From NCBI GenBank assembly GCA_963797015.1, contig CAWCNV010000012.1, positions 124,001-188,000 on the forward strand: 64,000 nucleotides of DNA, in the 5' to 3' direction. The stretch's first letter is position 1. Every line of letters starts with the position of its first letter. The notes below the pieces were generated by a model, which was given only the letters and a program-made list of their open reading frames with translations, was not told the DNA's origin and did no database searches. The translations under genes were made by a program, and so were the position numbers. The stretch is from JBBPZA01 sp963797015. Its GTDB lineage: Bacteria; Actinomycetota; Thermoleophilia; Solirubrobacterales; Solirubrobacteraceae. Shown piece by piece: positions 53,687-61,055 of this stretch.

Positions 53687-54154
53687 ACCGAGCCGGGCCG
53701 ATTCAACCCCGAGCTCGCGCAATTGGCGCTCGGTCTCGGCCTCGACGTCCAGGGGATCCTTGCCCTGGCGCGCGCGGCGCTCGTTGCGGGCCACCACCAG
53801 CGAGCGCACCTCGTCGCGCAGCCCGGCGTCGGCCGCCGGCGCCGTCAGCCGCCGCAGCTCGGCCTCGACGTCGATGGGCTCCTCGCCCCGGCGCGCTCGC
53901 CGCTCGTTGCGCGCTCCGAGCAGCTGGCGGATCTCGTCGTCGCGCTCGGCGGGCACCATCGCGGTCGGGCGCGAGTCGCGGCGCGCGCGGCGCGGATCCT
54001 CGAGGTCCTCGTTGAGCGAAAGCGCTCCGCGGCCGATCTGCCCGTAGGCCTTGGAGGAGCCGGCGAAGGTGATCGCGGCGCCGATCGCCGACAGCGAGAC
54101 CACGACGAAGATGCCGATGGCGAACGCGTCCTCCACCCCTACATTGTGACCCAT
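53684..54154 (-). CDS. Membrane-anchored protein with internal ARNERRARxG repeat (hypothetical)
   Basis: 156 residues from ATG 54154 (MGHNVGVEDAFAIG), preceded by CGGAGG. One membrane helix (AIGIFVVVSLSAIGAAITFA), then a charged cytoplasmic region with two copies of a ~30-residue module: RDDEIRQLLGARNERRARRG and RDEVRSLVVARNERRARQG, each continuing (E/D)P(I/L)DVEAE. The modules resemble SHOCT-like short helical motifs. A 43-residue upstream extension is antisense to the divergent small gene. Its ATG overlaps that of the plus-strand gene at 54153 (CATG). Confidence 0.7.
   Translation of the reverse strand: MGHNVGVEDAFAIGIFVVVSLSAIGAAITFAGSSKAYGQIGRGALSLNEDLEDPRRARRDSRPTAMVPAERDDEIRQLLGARNERRARRGEEPIDVEAELRRLTAPAADAGLRDEVRSLVVARNERRARQGKDPLDVEAETERQLRELGVESARLG
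54140..54145 (+). promoter_or_regulatory. Probable -10 box (TACATT), leaderless start
   Basis: TACATT lies 7 bases before the plus-strand ATG at 54153 and inside the divergent minus-strand gene. Confidence 0.4.
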
Positions 54155-54290
54155 GTGGAAGCGCCTCCGGCGTCGAACCATGGCGCCGAGCCGCCCGGCG
54201 GCGTACCCCGACCAGATCCCGCTCGTGGCGATCGTCGTCCTCGTGCTGATCGCCTCGATCGCGCTCGTGGTCTGGGGAGTCACGCGGTAG
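54153..54290 (+). CDS. 45-residue single-span membrane protein (hypothetical)
   Basis: A short frame with a convincing architecture: basic N-terminus (MWKRLRRRTMAPSRP), a polar turn (AAYPDQ), one long hydrophobic helix (IPLVAIVVLVLIASIALVVW) and GVTR at the end. Its ATG overlaps the ATG of the divergent gene by two bases within the palindrome CATG, and TACATT lies 7 bases upstream. Positive-inside topology predicts a cytoplasmic N-terminus. Not recognisable as a known family. Confidence 0.55.
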   Translation: MWKRLRRRTMAPSRPAAYPDQIPLVAIVVLVLIASIALVVWGVTR

Positions 54291-54352
54291 CGCTGCCGGG
54301 CACCCGCGCTCCGACGCGCCGTTAAAGGCGTGCGCGGCGGCGCTCATGGTCC

Positions 54353-54358
54353 TACAAT
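54353..54358 (+). promoter_or_regulatory. -10 box (TACAAT) of the acyl-CoA dehydrogenase promoter
   Basis: TACAAT is the closest match to the -10 consensus in the window, 80 bases before the GTG start. No clear -35. The operator begins six bases downstream. Confidence 0.6.
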
Positions 54359-54364
54359 GTGTTG

Positions 54365-54380
54365 TTGACTGACCAGTCAA
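54365..54380 (+). promoter_or_regulatory. Perfect inverted repeat, probable TetR-family operator
   Basis: TTGACTGACCAGTCAA is a perfect 7-2-7 inverted repeat starting six bases after the -10 box, where it would cover the transcription start. Palindromes of this kind are bound by TetR-family repressors of fatty-acid oxidation genes. The repressor is not in the window. Confidence 0.65.
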
Positions 54381-54438
54381 TCGAGCTGCGCGGGCCCCCC
54401 TTTCCGGCCGCGCCTGTTTTCGAAGGAGTCAAGACAAA

Positions 54439-55623
54439 GTGGTCGATTTCACGCTCACCGACGAGCAGAAGGACATTCGGGAGCTCGCGCACACGTTCGC
54501 CGAGAAGGAGATCCGCCCGGTCGCCTGGGAGTACGACAAGGACGGGACGTGGCCCCAGGGCATCATCGAGAAGGCCTGGGAGACGGGCCTCATGAACACG
54601 CACGTCCCGGTGGAGTACGGCGGCCCCGGCCTCGGCTACCTCGAGGGCGTCCTCATCGAAGAGGAGCTCGGCTGGGGTTGCTCGGGCATCGGCACGACCC
54701 TGACCTGTAACGGCCTCGCCGGCGCGCCGCTGTTCGTCGCCGGCTCTGAGGAGCTCAAGAAGAAGTACCTGGGCCTGCTCACCGAGGCGCCCAAGCTGGC
54801 GTCCTTCTGCCTCACCGAGCCCGACGCCGGCTCGGACGTCTCGGGCATGCGCACGACGGCCGTCAAGAAGGGCGACAAGTACGTCCTCAACGGCTCCAAG
54901 TGCTTCATCACCAACGGCGGCTACGCCGACTGGTACACGGTCTACGCCAAGACCGACAAGGACGCCGGCCACCGCGGCATCTCCGCCTTCGTCGTCGAGA
55001 AGGACTGGGGAGTCGTGGTGGACAAGAAGGAGGACAAGATGGGTCAGCGGGCCTCCAACACCGCGACCATCACCTTCAACGACATCGAGGTCCCGGCCGA
55101 GAACCTGATCGGCGAGGAGAACAAGGGCTTCAAGATCGCGATGATGACCCTCGACCGCACGCGCCCCGGCGTGGCGGCGATGGCGGTCGGGATCGCTCGC
55201 GCCGCCTTCGAGTTCGCCACCGAGTACTCCAAGGAGCGCGTGCAGTTCGGCGTGCCGATCGCCATGCACCAGGCGATCCAGTTCATGATCGCCGACATGG
55301 CGACCAAGGTCCACGCCGCGCGCCTGATGGTGTGGAACGGCGCCGTCGAGCTCGATCAGGGCCAGCGCAACACGCTCAGCTCGTCGCACGCCAAGCGCTT
55401 CGCGGCCGACACGGCGATGGAGGTCACCACCGACGCCGTCCAGGTCTACGGCGGCTACGGGTTCATCAAGGAGTATCCGGTCGAGAAGCTGATGCGCGAC
55501 GCGAAGATCATGCAGCTCTACGAGGGCACGTCGCAGATCCAGCGGCTGGTGATCGCGCGCGAGACGCTGCTCCCGCGCCGCATCGAGGAGCCCGCGCCTG
55601 AGCCCGCCGGCGCCGCGGCGTAG
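54439..55623 (+). CDS. Acyl-CoA dehydrogenase (medium/short-chain type)
   Basis: 394 residues, standard ACAD length; first step of beta-oxidation. Motifs: VEYGGPGLGYLEGVLIEEEL, FCLTEPDAGSDVSGMRTTAV, KERVQFGVPIAMHQAIQFMI, VYGGYGFIKEYPVEKLMRD and QLYEGTSQIQRLVIAR, where Glu ~362 is the likely catalytic base. The GTG start has AAGGAG upstream. A leader of about 75 bases carries a perfect palindromic operator next to the -10, so the gene is probably derepressed by acyl-CoA. A strong hairpin follows. Confidence 0.93.
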   Translation: MVDFTLTDEQKDIRELAHTFAEKEIRPVAWEYDKDGTWPQGIIEKAWETGLMNTHVPVEYGGPGLGYLEGVLIEEELGWGCSGIGTTLTCNGLAGAPLFVAGSEELKKKYLGLLTEAPKLASFCLTEPDAGSDVSGMRTTAVKKGDKYVLNGSKCFITNGGYADWYTVYAKTDKDAGHRGISAFVVEKDWGVVVDKKEDKMGQRASNTATITFNDIEVPAENLIGEENKGFKIAMMTLDRTRPGVAAMAVGIARAAFEFATEYSKERVQFGVPIAMHQAIQFMIADMATKVHAARLMVWNGAVELDQGQRNTLSSSHAKRFAADTAMEVTTDAVQVYGGYGFIKEYPVEKLMRDAKIMQLYEGTSQIQRLVIARETLLPRRIEEPAPEPAGAAA

Positions 55624-55651
55624 GCTTAGCGGCAACAGGCGAGTGCTGAAC

Positions 55652-55680
55652 CGAGGGGCCGCCCCACCGGCGGCCCCTCG
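55652..55680 (+). terminator. Hairpin terminator
   Basis: Perfect 12-bp stem CGAGGGGCCGCC / GGCGGCCCCTCG with a 5-base loop, 28 bases after the acyl-CoA dehydrogenase stop. Confidence 0.85.
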
Positions 55681-55718
55681 CGCGTGCGCGAGCAGCCCGC
55701 GGCACCGGGCGGGTCGCG

Positions 55719-55724
55719 GATAAT
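55719..55724 (+). promoter_or_regulatory. Probable -10 box (GATAAT), leaderless start
   Basis: GATAAT lies 8 bases before the ATG at 55733, with no Shine-Dalgarno. Confidence 0.45.
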
Positions 55725-55732
55725 CGGCGGCC

Positions 55733-56194
55733 ATGGGTCGGTCGGGCAAGCGAACGGAGGCGGCGGTCGCCGCGACCGCGTCGCTCGACGACGCCACCGT
55801 CGCGGCCGGCGCGCAGGCCCCGCGGCGCGGCGGCCCGGGCGTCACCGACCCGCTGATCGGCGACCTGCGGCGCGGCGGCCTGCTTCCGCTGCTGGTTTTG
55901 CACCTGTGCGCGGAGGGGCCGACGTACGGCAACCAGCTCATGGAGCGCATCGGCCACCTGACCGCGGGTACGGTGGCGGTCAATCCGAACACGATGTACC
56001 CGCTGCTGCGCACGTTGGAGGCCGACGGCTTCATCGCCGGCGAGTGGGAGCACCCCGAGCGCCGCAGCCGGCGCTTCTACCGCATCACGCCGGAGGGACA
56101 GGCCGAGCGGACGCGCCTGGCCAAGGAGGTCGGTCAGCGCCTGGACGCGATCGCGCACGGCATCGAGCGCATCCGCGAGGAGCTGCGCGGCTGA
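55733..56194 (+). CDS. PadR-family transcriptional regulator
   Basis: 153 residues. After a ~40-residue disordered N-terminus, the PadR winged helix is clear: LLPLLVLHLCAEGPTYGNQL, then the recognition region NPNTMYPLLRTLEADGFI and the wing HPERRSRRFYRITPEGQAE, followed by a C-terminal dimerisation helix. First gene of an operon with SRPBCC, HADH/ECH and Sir2 genes; it may respond to a lipid or aromatic ligand and autoregulate. The stop overlaps the next start (TGATG). Confidence 0.9.
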   Translation: MGRSGKRTEAAVAATASLDDATVAAGAQAPRRGGPGVTDPLIGDLRRGGLLPLLVLHLCAEGPTYGNQLMERIGHLTAGTVAVNPNTMYPLLRTLEADGFIAGEWEHPERRSRRFYRITPEGQAERTRLAKEVGQRLDAIAHGIERIREELRG

Positions 56195-56655
56195 TGGGCA
56201 AGGCCCGCGCCCGGATCGAGGTCCATGGCCTCATCTCGGCCGCCGAGGAGCTGTGGTACGACCAGCACCGCTGGCCATCGTTCATCGAGGGCTTCGCGCA
56301 CGTGGTCGCCGCCGAGGGCCAGTGGCCGCGGCGCGGCGCGCAGGTGACCTGGGACTCGGTCCGCGCCGGCCGCGGCCGCGTCGTCGAGCGCGTCGTCGCC
56401 TACGAGCCGCGGATCGGCCAGACCGTGGCGGTCGACGACCCGAGGCTGAGCGGCACGCAGAGGATCGCCTTCGAGGGGCGCGAGGGCGGGACGGTCATGG
56501 TCTCGCTCGAGCTCGAGTACGGGCTCAAGTCGCCCGGGTTCGCGGGACCGGTGGTCGACCTGCTGTTCGTCCGACGCGCGCTCGGGGACTCGCTGCGCCG
56601 GACGCTCGAGCGCTTCGCACTGGAGCTAGAGACCGAGCGCGAGATGACCCGATAG
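56194..56655 (+). CDS. SRPBCC (START/polyketide-cyclase-like) ligand-binding protein
   Basis: 153 residues with the helix-grip pattern: VHGLISAAEELWYDQHRWPSF, SVRAGRGRVVERVVAYEPRI, GTVMVSLELEYGLKSPGF and a long C-terminal helix LRRTLERFALELETE. Such proteins bind hydrophobic ligands; the WPSFIEG turn is typical. It is translationally coupled to the PadR gene (TGATG) and 31 bases before the beta-oxidation gene, so it may carry or sense an acyl or aromatic compound. Confidence 0.82.
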   Translation: MGKARARIEVHGLISAAEELWYDQHRWPSFIEGFAHVVAAEGQWPRRGAQVTWDSVRAGRGRVVERVVAYEPRIGQTVAVDDPRLSGTQRIAFEGREGGTVMVSLELEYGLKSPGFAGPVVDLLFVRRALGDSLRRTLERFALELETEREMTR

Positions 56656-56686
56656 CGTTCCGCGCCTTCCACCAAGGGGTCACTAC

Positions 56687-58684
56687 ATGTTCGTGTTCAA
56701 GGCTGCCGTGGTCGGCGCCGGCACCATGGGCGGCCAGATCGCCCAGACCATCGCGGCCGCAGGCATCCAGGTCGTGCTCAAGGACGTCAAGCAGGAGTTC
56801 GTGGACCACGGCCTCACCGAGGCGCGCAATGTGACCGCGGGGCAGCTGAGCCGGCTGGTCGAAAAGGAGAAGCTCACCCAGGAGCAGGCCGACGCCCAGG
56901 TCTCAGAGCTCGTCGGCCGCATCACCGGCACCACCACCTACGAGGGCTTCGGCGACGTCGACTTCGTGATCGAGGCCGTCCCCGAGAACATGGAGCTCAA
57001 GCAGCGCGTGTTCGCGGACCTCGACGCGCAGACCCCCGGGCACGCGATCCTCGCCTCCAACACCTCCTCGCTGTCGATCTCCGAGATCGGCGAGGCGACG
57101 CTGCGGCCCCACAAGGTGGTGGGCTTCCACTACTTCTACCCGGCGGCGGTCATGCCGCTGATCGAGATCGTCCAGGGCGACGAGACCGACCACGAGACCG
57201 CGCAGGCCGCGCTCAACTTCGCGCAGACGATTCGCAAGCAGCCGATCATCTGCTCGGAGGTGCCGGGCTTCGTCGTCAACCGGATCCTCAACAGCGCGGT
57301 GGGCGAGATCTGGCGCGCGCAGGAGGAGGGCGGCCTTTCGATCATGAAGATCGACGAGGGCGTCGAGTCGGCGAACGTGGCTCCCGCAGGGCCGTTCCGG
57401 CTCGTGGACCTGCTCGGCCTGGACACCGTCTACCACGTGGCCGAGCACCTTCGCGAGGCCTATGGCGACCGTTTCTACGTGCACCAGGGCATGAAGCGCC
57501 TGGTCGAGCAGGGCAAGCTCGGCGCCAAGTCCGGGGGCGACGGCTTCTACTCCGGCGGCGAGCCCAACGTCGAGGGCGACGCGGACCCGTCCGAGGACCT
57601 CGCCGAGCTGTGGCAGCTCAAGGCGCTGCGCGAGGCGTGCCTGGTGCTCGAGGAAGAGGTGTCCACGGTCCGCGAGATCGACCTCGGGCTGATGGCCGGC
57701 GCCGGCATGGACCCGCGCCGCGGCCTGCTGCCGCCGTTCTGGAAGGCCGATGTCGAGGGGCTCGACGTGTCGTTGGAGAAGATGGAGCAGGCCGAGGAGC
57801 AGCACGGCGAGCGCTTCTCGCCGCCTCGGATCCTGCGCCGCCTCGTCGCCCAGGGGCGCCTGGGCCTCAAGAGCGGGCAGGGCTTCTATGCCTATCCGCA
57901 GCCCGACGAGGGCGACCAGCGCGACACGGTCAAGCTCGAGACCCGCGGCGACGTCGCCATCGCGTGGCTGGCCAACCCGCCCATGAACGCGATCTCGCCC
58001 CAGGTGATCGAGGATCTCCAGGCCGTGTGGGCGAAGGTCAGCGGGCAGAGCGCGATCGGCGCGCTGGTGATCGCCTCCTCGCTGCCCGTGGTTTTCTCGG
58101 CCGGCGCGGACATCAAGGCGTTCACGACGATGGACGTTGAGGGGGGCGCCGAGCTCACCAACTCCATGCACGCGATGCTCAAGGAGCTGGGGCTCAGCCG
58201 CGTGGTCACGATCGCCGCGCTCAACTCGCTCGCCTTCGGAGGCGGCTGCGAGCTGGCGATGGCCTGCGACGTGCGCATCGCCGCCCAGTCGGCCGTGCTC
58301 GGGCAGCCCGAGATCAAGCTGGGCATCATCCCCGGCTTCGGGGGGACCCAGCGCCTGCCGCGTCTGGTCGGCAAGAGCAAGGCGCTCGAGATGAACCTGA
58401 GCGGGGATGCCGTGACGGCCGACGACGCCTACGAGCACGGGCTGGTCAACCGCGTGGTCCCCGACCAGGAGCTGTTCGAGACCGCCCTGCTGTGGGCGCG
58501 GAAGCTCGCGAGCCAGGCGCCGATCGCGGTCGAGCAGATCAAGCGCGCGAGCGCGGTGGGCGAGCTCGACGAGGGCATCGAGGCCGAGAAGCAGGGCTTC
58601 GCCACCGCGTTCTTCAGCGAGGACGGCAAGGAGGGGATCTCAGCCTTCCTGGGCAAGCGCGTGCCGGCGTTCAAGGGGAAGTGA
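56687..58684 (+). CDS. Bifunctional 3-hydroxyacyl-CoA dehydrogenase / enoyl-CoA hydratase (HADH-first order)
   Basis: 665 residues catalysing hydration of trans-2-enoyl-CoA and NAD-dependent oxidation of 3-hydroxyacyl-CoA. The dehydrogenase comes first: Rossmann GAGTMGGQIAQT (10-21), FHYFYPAAVMPLIEIV with the active-site His, EVPGFVVNRIL, and two C-terminal HADH domains ending KSGQGFYAYP. The crotonase domain follows from ~405: SAGADIKAF, FGGGCELAMACDVRIA and GQPEIKLGIIPGFGGTQRLP with the catalytic Glu. This order is the reverse of FadB/FadJ and like the archaeal crotonyl-CoA hydratase/3-hydroxybutyryl-CoA dehydrogenase. The stop overlaps the Sir2 start. Confidence 0.93.
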   Translation: MFVFKAAVVGAGTMGGQIAQTIAAAGIQVVLKDVKQEFVDHGLTEARNVTAGQLSRLVEKEKLTQEQADAQVSELVGRITGTTTYEGFGDVDFVIEAVPENMELKQRVFADLDAQTPGHAILASNTSSLSISEIGEATLRPHKVVGFHYFYPAAVMPLIEIVQGDETDHETAQAALNFAQTIRKQPIICSEVPGFVVNRILNSAVGEIWRAQEEGGLSIMKIDEGVESANVAPAGPFRLVDLLGLDTVYHVAEHLREAYGDRFYVHQGMKRLVEQGKLGAKSGGDGFYSGGEPNVEGDADPSEDLAELWQLKALREACLVLEEEVSTVREIDLGLMAGAGMDPRRGLLPPFWKADVEGLDVSLEKMEQAEEQHGERFSPPRILRRLVAQGRLGLKSGQGFYAYPQPDEGDQRDTVKLETRGDVAIAWLANPPMNAISPQVIEDLQAVWAKVSGQSAIGALVIASSLPVVFSAGADIKAFTTMDVEGGAELTNSMHAMLKELGLSRVVTIAALNSLAFGGGCELAMACDVRIAAQSAVLGQPEIKLGIIPGFGGTQRLPRLVGKSKALEMNLSGDAVTADDAYEHGLVNRVVPDQELFETALLWARKLASQAPIAVEQIKRASAVGELDEGIEAEKQGFATAFFSEDGKEGISAFLGKRVPAFKGK

Positions 58685-59448
58685 TGACGGCGACGGCCGC
58701 AGCGCGCGACGACGTAGCGCGGCTCGCCGAGCTCGTGCGGGGCGCGCGCTCGGTCGTCGCGCTCACCGGCGCCGGCATATCGGTTCCCTCGGGGATCCCG
58801 GACTTCCGCTCGCCGGGCACCGGTCTGTGGGAGAAGGTCGACCCGATGGAGGTCGCGCACATCGAGGTCTTCCGGCGCGACCCGGCCCGCTTCTGGGACT
58901 TCTACGGACAGCGCTTCGCGACGCTCGGGAACAAGCAGCCCAACGGCGCGCACCTCGCGCTGGTCGAGCTCGAGCGGCGCGGGCTGCTCGACGGCGTGAT
59001 CACCCAGAACATCGACATGCTCCACCGCCGTGCCGGCACCGAGCGGCTCGTCGAGGTGCACGGCTCGATCGCCAGCTCGTCGTGCGCGACGTGCGAACGG
59101 GCGTATGCGCTCGAGGAGGCGGCGAGCCTGGTCGCGGACGCCGCCGACGGGGTGCCGCGTTGCGACTGCGGAACGCCGCTCAAGCCCGACGTCGTGCTGT
59201 TCGGGGAGATGCTCGACGAGGGCGCGCTGCGGCGTGCCTTCGAGCTCGCGGCGGGCGCCGACCTGATGCTGTGCGTCGGGTCGTCGCTCGAGGTGCACCC
59301 GGTCGCCGGCCTGCCCGACCTGACCCTGCGCGCGGGCGGGCGCATCGCCGTCGTCACGCAGGGGCCGACGCCGTACGACGACGACGCCACGGTGCGGCTG
59401 GCGGGCGACGTCGTGGCCGATCTCGAAGCGCTTTTGGCCGTTCTCTGA
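58684..59448 (+). CDS. Sir2-family NAD-dependent protein deacylase
   Basis: 254 residues, cytoplasmic. GAGISVPSGIPDFRS (29-43), TQNIDMLHRRAG (107-118), catalytic His126 in VEVHGS, and a zinc site of Cys134, Cys137, Cys160 and Cys162. The ATG overlaps the stop of the HADH/ECH gene (TGATG), so its production is tied to fatty-acid oxidation. Sirtuins of this class remove acyl groups from lysines of metabolic enzymes such as acyl-CoA synthetases, so reversing acylation arising from acyl-CoA flux is a reasonable role (inference). Confidence 0.92.
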   Translation: MTATAAARDDVARLAELVRGARSVVALTGAGISVPSGIPDFRSPGTGLWEKVDPMEVAHIEVFRRDPARFWDFYGQRFATLGNKQPNGAHLALVELERRGLLDGVITQNIDMLHRRAGTERLVEVHGSIASSSCATCERAYALEEAASLVADAADGVPRCDCGTPLKPDVVLFGEMLDEGALRRAFELAAGADLMLCVGSSLEVHPVAGLPDLTLRAGGRIAVVTQGPTPYDDDATVRLAGDVVADLEALLAVL

Positions 59449-59485
59449 GCCTGCGCTTAAGCAGCTGCGTCATGATCCCCCGGCG

Positions 59486-60187
59486 ATGACCAGCCGCCGC
59501 GAGCAGAAGGAGCGCCTGCGCGAGGAGCGCCTGGCGCGCGAACGTGAGCTCGAGCGAGCTGCGGCGCGCCGGCGGCGGCTGTGGATGGCGGGCGCGGCGG
59601 CGGCCGCCGTCGCCGCGGTGGTGGTCGCGGTGATCCTCGTCGCCGGCGGCGGCGGGTCGAAGGACTCGGGCGGGAGCAACGGGACCGCGGGCGGCGCGGT
59701 GCTGGCCTCGACGGCCGCCTCCGCGAACGGTGAGACCGTCGACGGCATGAAGTGCGAGACCAGCGAGCAGGTCCTGTTCCACATCCACGCGCACCTGGCG
59801 ATATTCGTCAACGGCAAGCAGCGCCTCGTGCCCGAGGGGATCGGGATCACGCCCCCGCGAACCGAGCAGCAGAGCGCGGCGGGCCCGTTCGTCGTCAACG
59901 GCTCGTGCTTCTACTGGCTGCACAGCCATACGGCGGACGGGATCATCCACATCGAGTCACCGATCCAGCGCACGTACACGCTGGGCAACTACTTCGACAT
60001 CTGGAAGCAGCCGCTGAGCGCCACCCAGGTGGGGCCGGCGAAGGGTCCGGTGACCGCCTACCTGAACGGGCGCCGGTTCAGCGGCGACCCGCGCTCGATC
60101 CCGCTCAAGGCGCACGCCCTGATCCAGCTCGACGTCGGCACGCCCGCGCCGGGCGCCCAGTCGTTCAGCTTCCCGTCGGGCCTGTAG
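59486..60187 (+). CDS. Membrane-anchored His-rich exported protein (hypothetical)
   Basis: 233 residues. A charged coiled-coil-like N-terminus (MTSRREQKERLREERLARER), one membrane helix (WMAGAAAAAVAAVVVAVILV), a Gly/Ser linker, then an exported domain with two His clusters: LFHIHAHLAIFVNGK (~91-105) and FYWLHSHTADGIIHIESP (~141-158). These could form a metal site, and two Cys flank them (MKCETS, GSCFYW). The family appears conserved-looking but is not one I can name. Its 3' end overlaps the converging gene by 23 bases. Confidence 0.7.
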   Translation: MTSRREQKERLREERLARERELERAAARRRRLWMAGAAAAAVAAVVVAVILVAGGGGSKDSGGSNGTAGGAVLASTAASANGETVDGMKCETSEQVLFHIHAHLAIFVNGKQRLVPEGIGITPPRTEQQSAAGPFVVNGSCFYWLHSHTADGIIHIESPIQRTYTLGNYFDIWKQPLSATQVGPAKGPVTAYLNGRRFSGDPRSIPLKAHALIQLDVGTPAPGAQSFSFPSGL

Positions 60188-61055
60188 GGGGCCCGGCGGC
60201 CGCGCGCGCCCGGAGCGCGGCCTCCAGCTGCGCGACGACGTCCTCGACCGCCTCCGCGCTGGAGCGTTGCAGCGGACCCCGCAACGCCTCGTTGGCAGCC
60301 GCACCGATCGACTCCCGGCGTCCGCGCAGGTCGGCGATGCGCCGCTCCATGTCCCGCTCCGAGGTTCCTGGCTCGAGCTCGGCCAGCGCCGCCTCGAGCG
60401 CCACCCGCACCTGCAGCGCGGCCTCGCGCGGGCGGCCCTCGTCGAGGTCCAGGCGCGCGCGCAGCACGAGCTCCTCGCAGGCCAGCGTGCGGTCGCGCCC
60501 GCTCAGCAGCGCCGCCAAGCGCTCCTGCGGGCGCAGGGCGGCCAGCCGCCGCGGGCGGCGCGGGCGCAGGTCCAGCTCGAGCGCCTGCGCCCAGCGGCCG
60601 TCGGCGACCTGGTCGCCGGCTCCGTAGCCCACGCGCACCGCCAGAGTCTGCTCGGCGCCGACGTCGCGCGCGTAGGGGTCGGCGGCCGCCGCGCGGTGCG
60701 CGTGCAGCAGGGCGTTGAGTACGGCCAGCGCCTCGTCGGCCTGCTCCTGGGCTCCGTCGCCTGCGCCGGCGAGCCAGGTGCGCGCGGCGCCGTTGTCGTC
60801 GAAGGGATCGCCGGCGTCGATCACCGTCGCGCGCGCGATGGCGACGGGGGAGGGGGCGGGCTCGGGCTCGACCTCGCGTGCGCGGCGGCGCGCGAAGCGC
60901 CGTGCCGGCCGCGTCCCGAGCGTGGCCAGCACGACCACGTGGCTCGGATCGTCGTCAGGCCCGGCGCGCAGGATGTAGCGGCCGTCCGCCGGCCCGAGCG
61001 CCCAGGGCAGCTCGAACTGGGTGAAGCGGAACAGACGCGGCGGCGAGGCCGTCAG
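60165..61055 (-). CDS. Hypothetical protein; possible CTG start
   Basis: 296 residues if it starts at CTG 61055, which overlaps the upstream TGA as CTGA, mirroring the ATGA/GTGA overlaps used elsewhere; a start at 61166 would overlap the hydrolase gene by 115 bases. The N-terminus (PPRLFRFTQFELPWALGPAD, GRYILRAGPDDDPSHVVVLA) is strand-rich. The rest is helical and Arg/Glu/Ala-rich (AADPYARDVGAEQTLAVRVG; GTSERDMERRIADLRGRRES). Soluble, with no known family. Co-transcribed with the wall hydrolase. Confidence 0.6.
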   Translation of the reverse strand: MTASPPRLFRFTQFELPWALGPADGRYILRAGPDDDPSHVVVLATLGTRPARRFARRRAREVEPEPAPSPVAIARATVIDAGDPFDDNGAARTWLAGAGDGAQEQADEALAVLNALLHAHRAAAADPYARDVGAEQTLAVRVGYGAGDQVADGRWAQALELDLRPRRPRRLAALRPQERLAALLSGRDRTLACEELVLRARLDLDEGRPREAALQVRVALEAALAELEPGTSERDMERRIADLRGRRESIGAAANEALRGPLQRSSAEAVEDVVAQLEAALRARAAAGPPTGPTGS

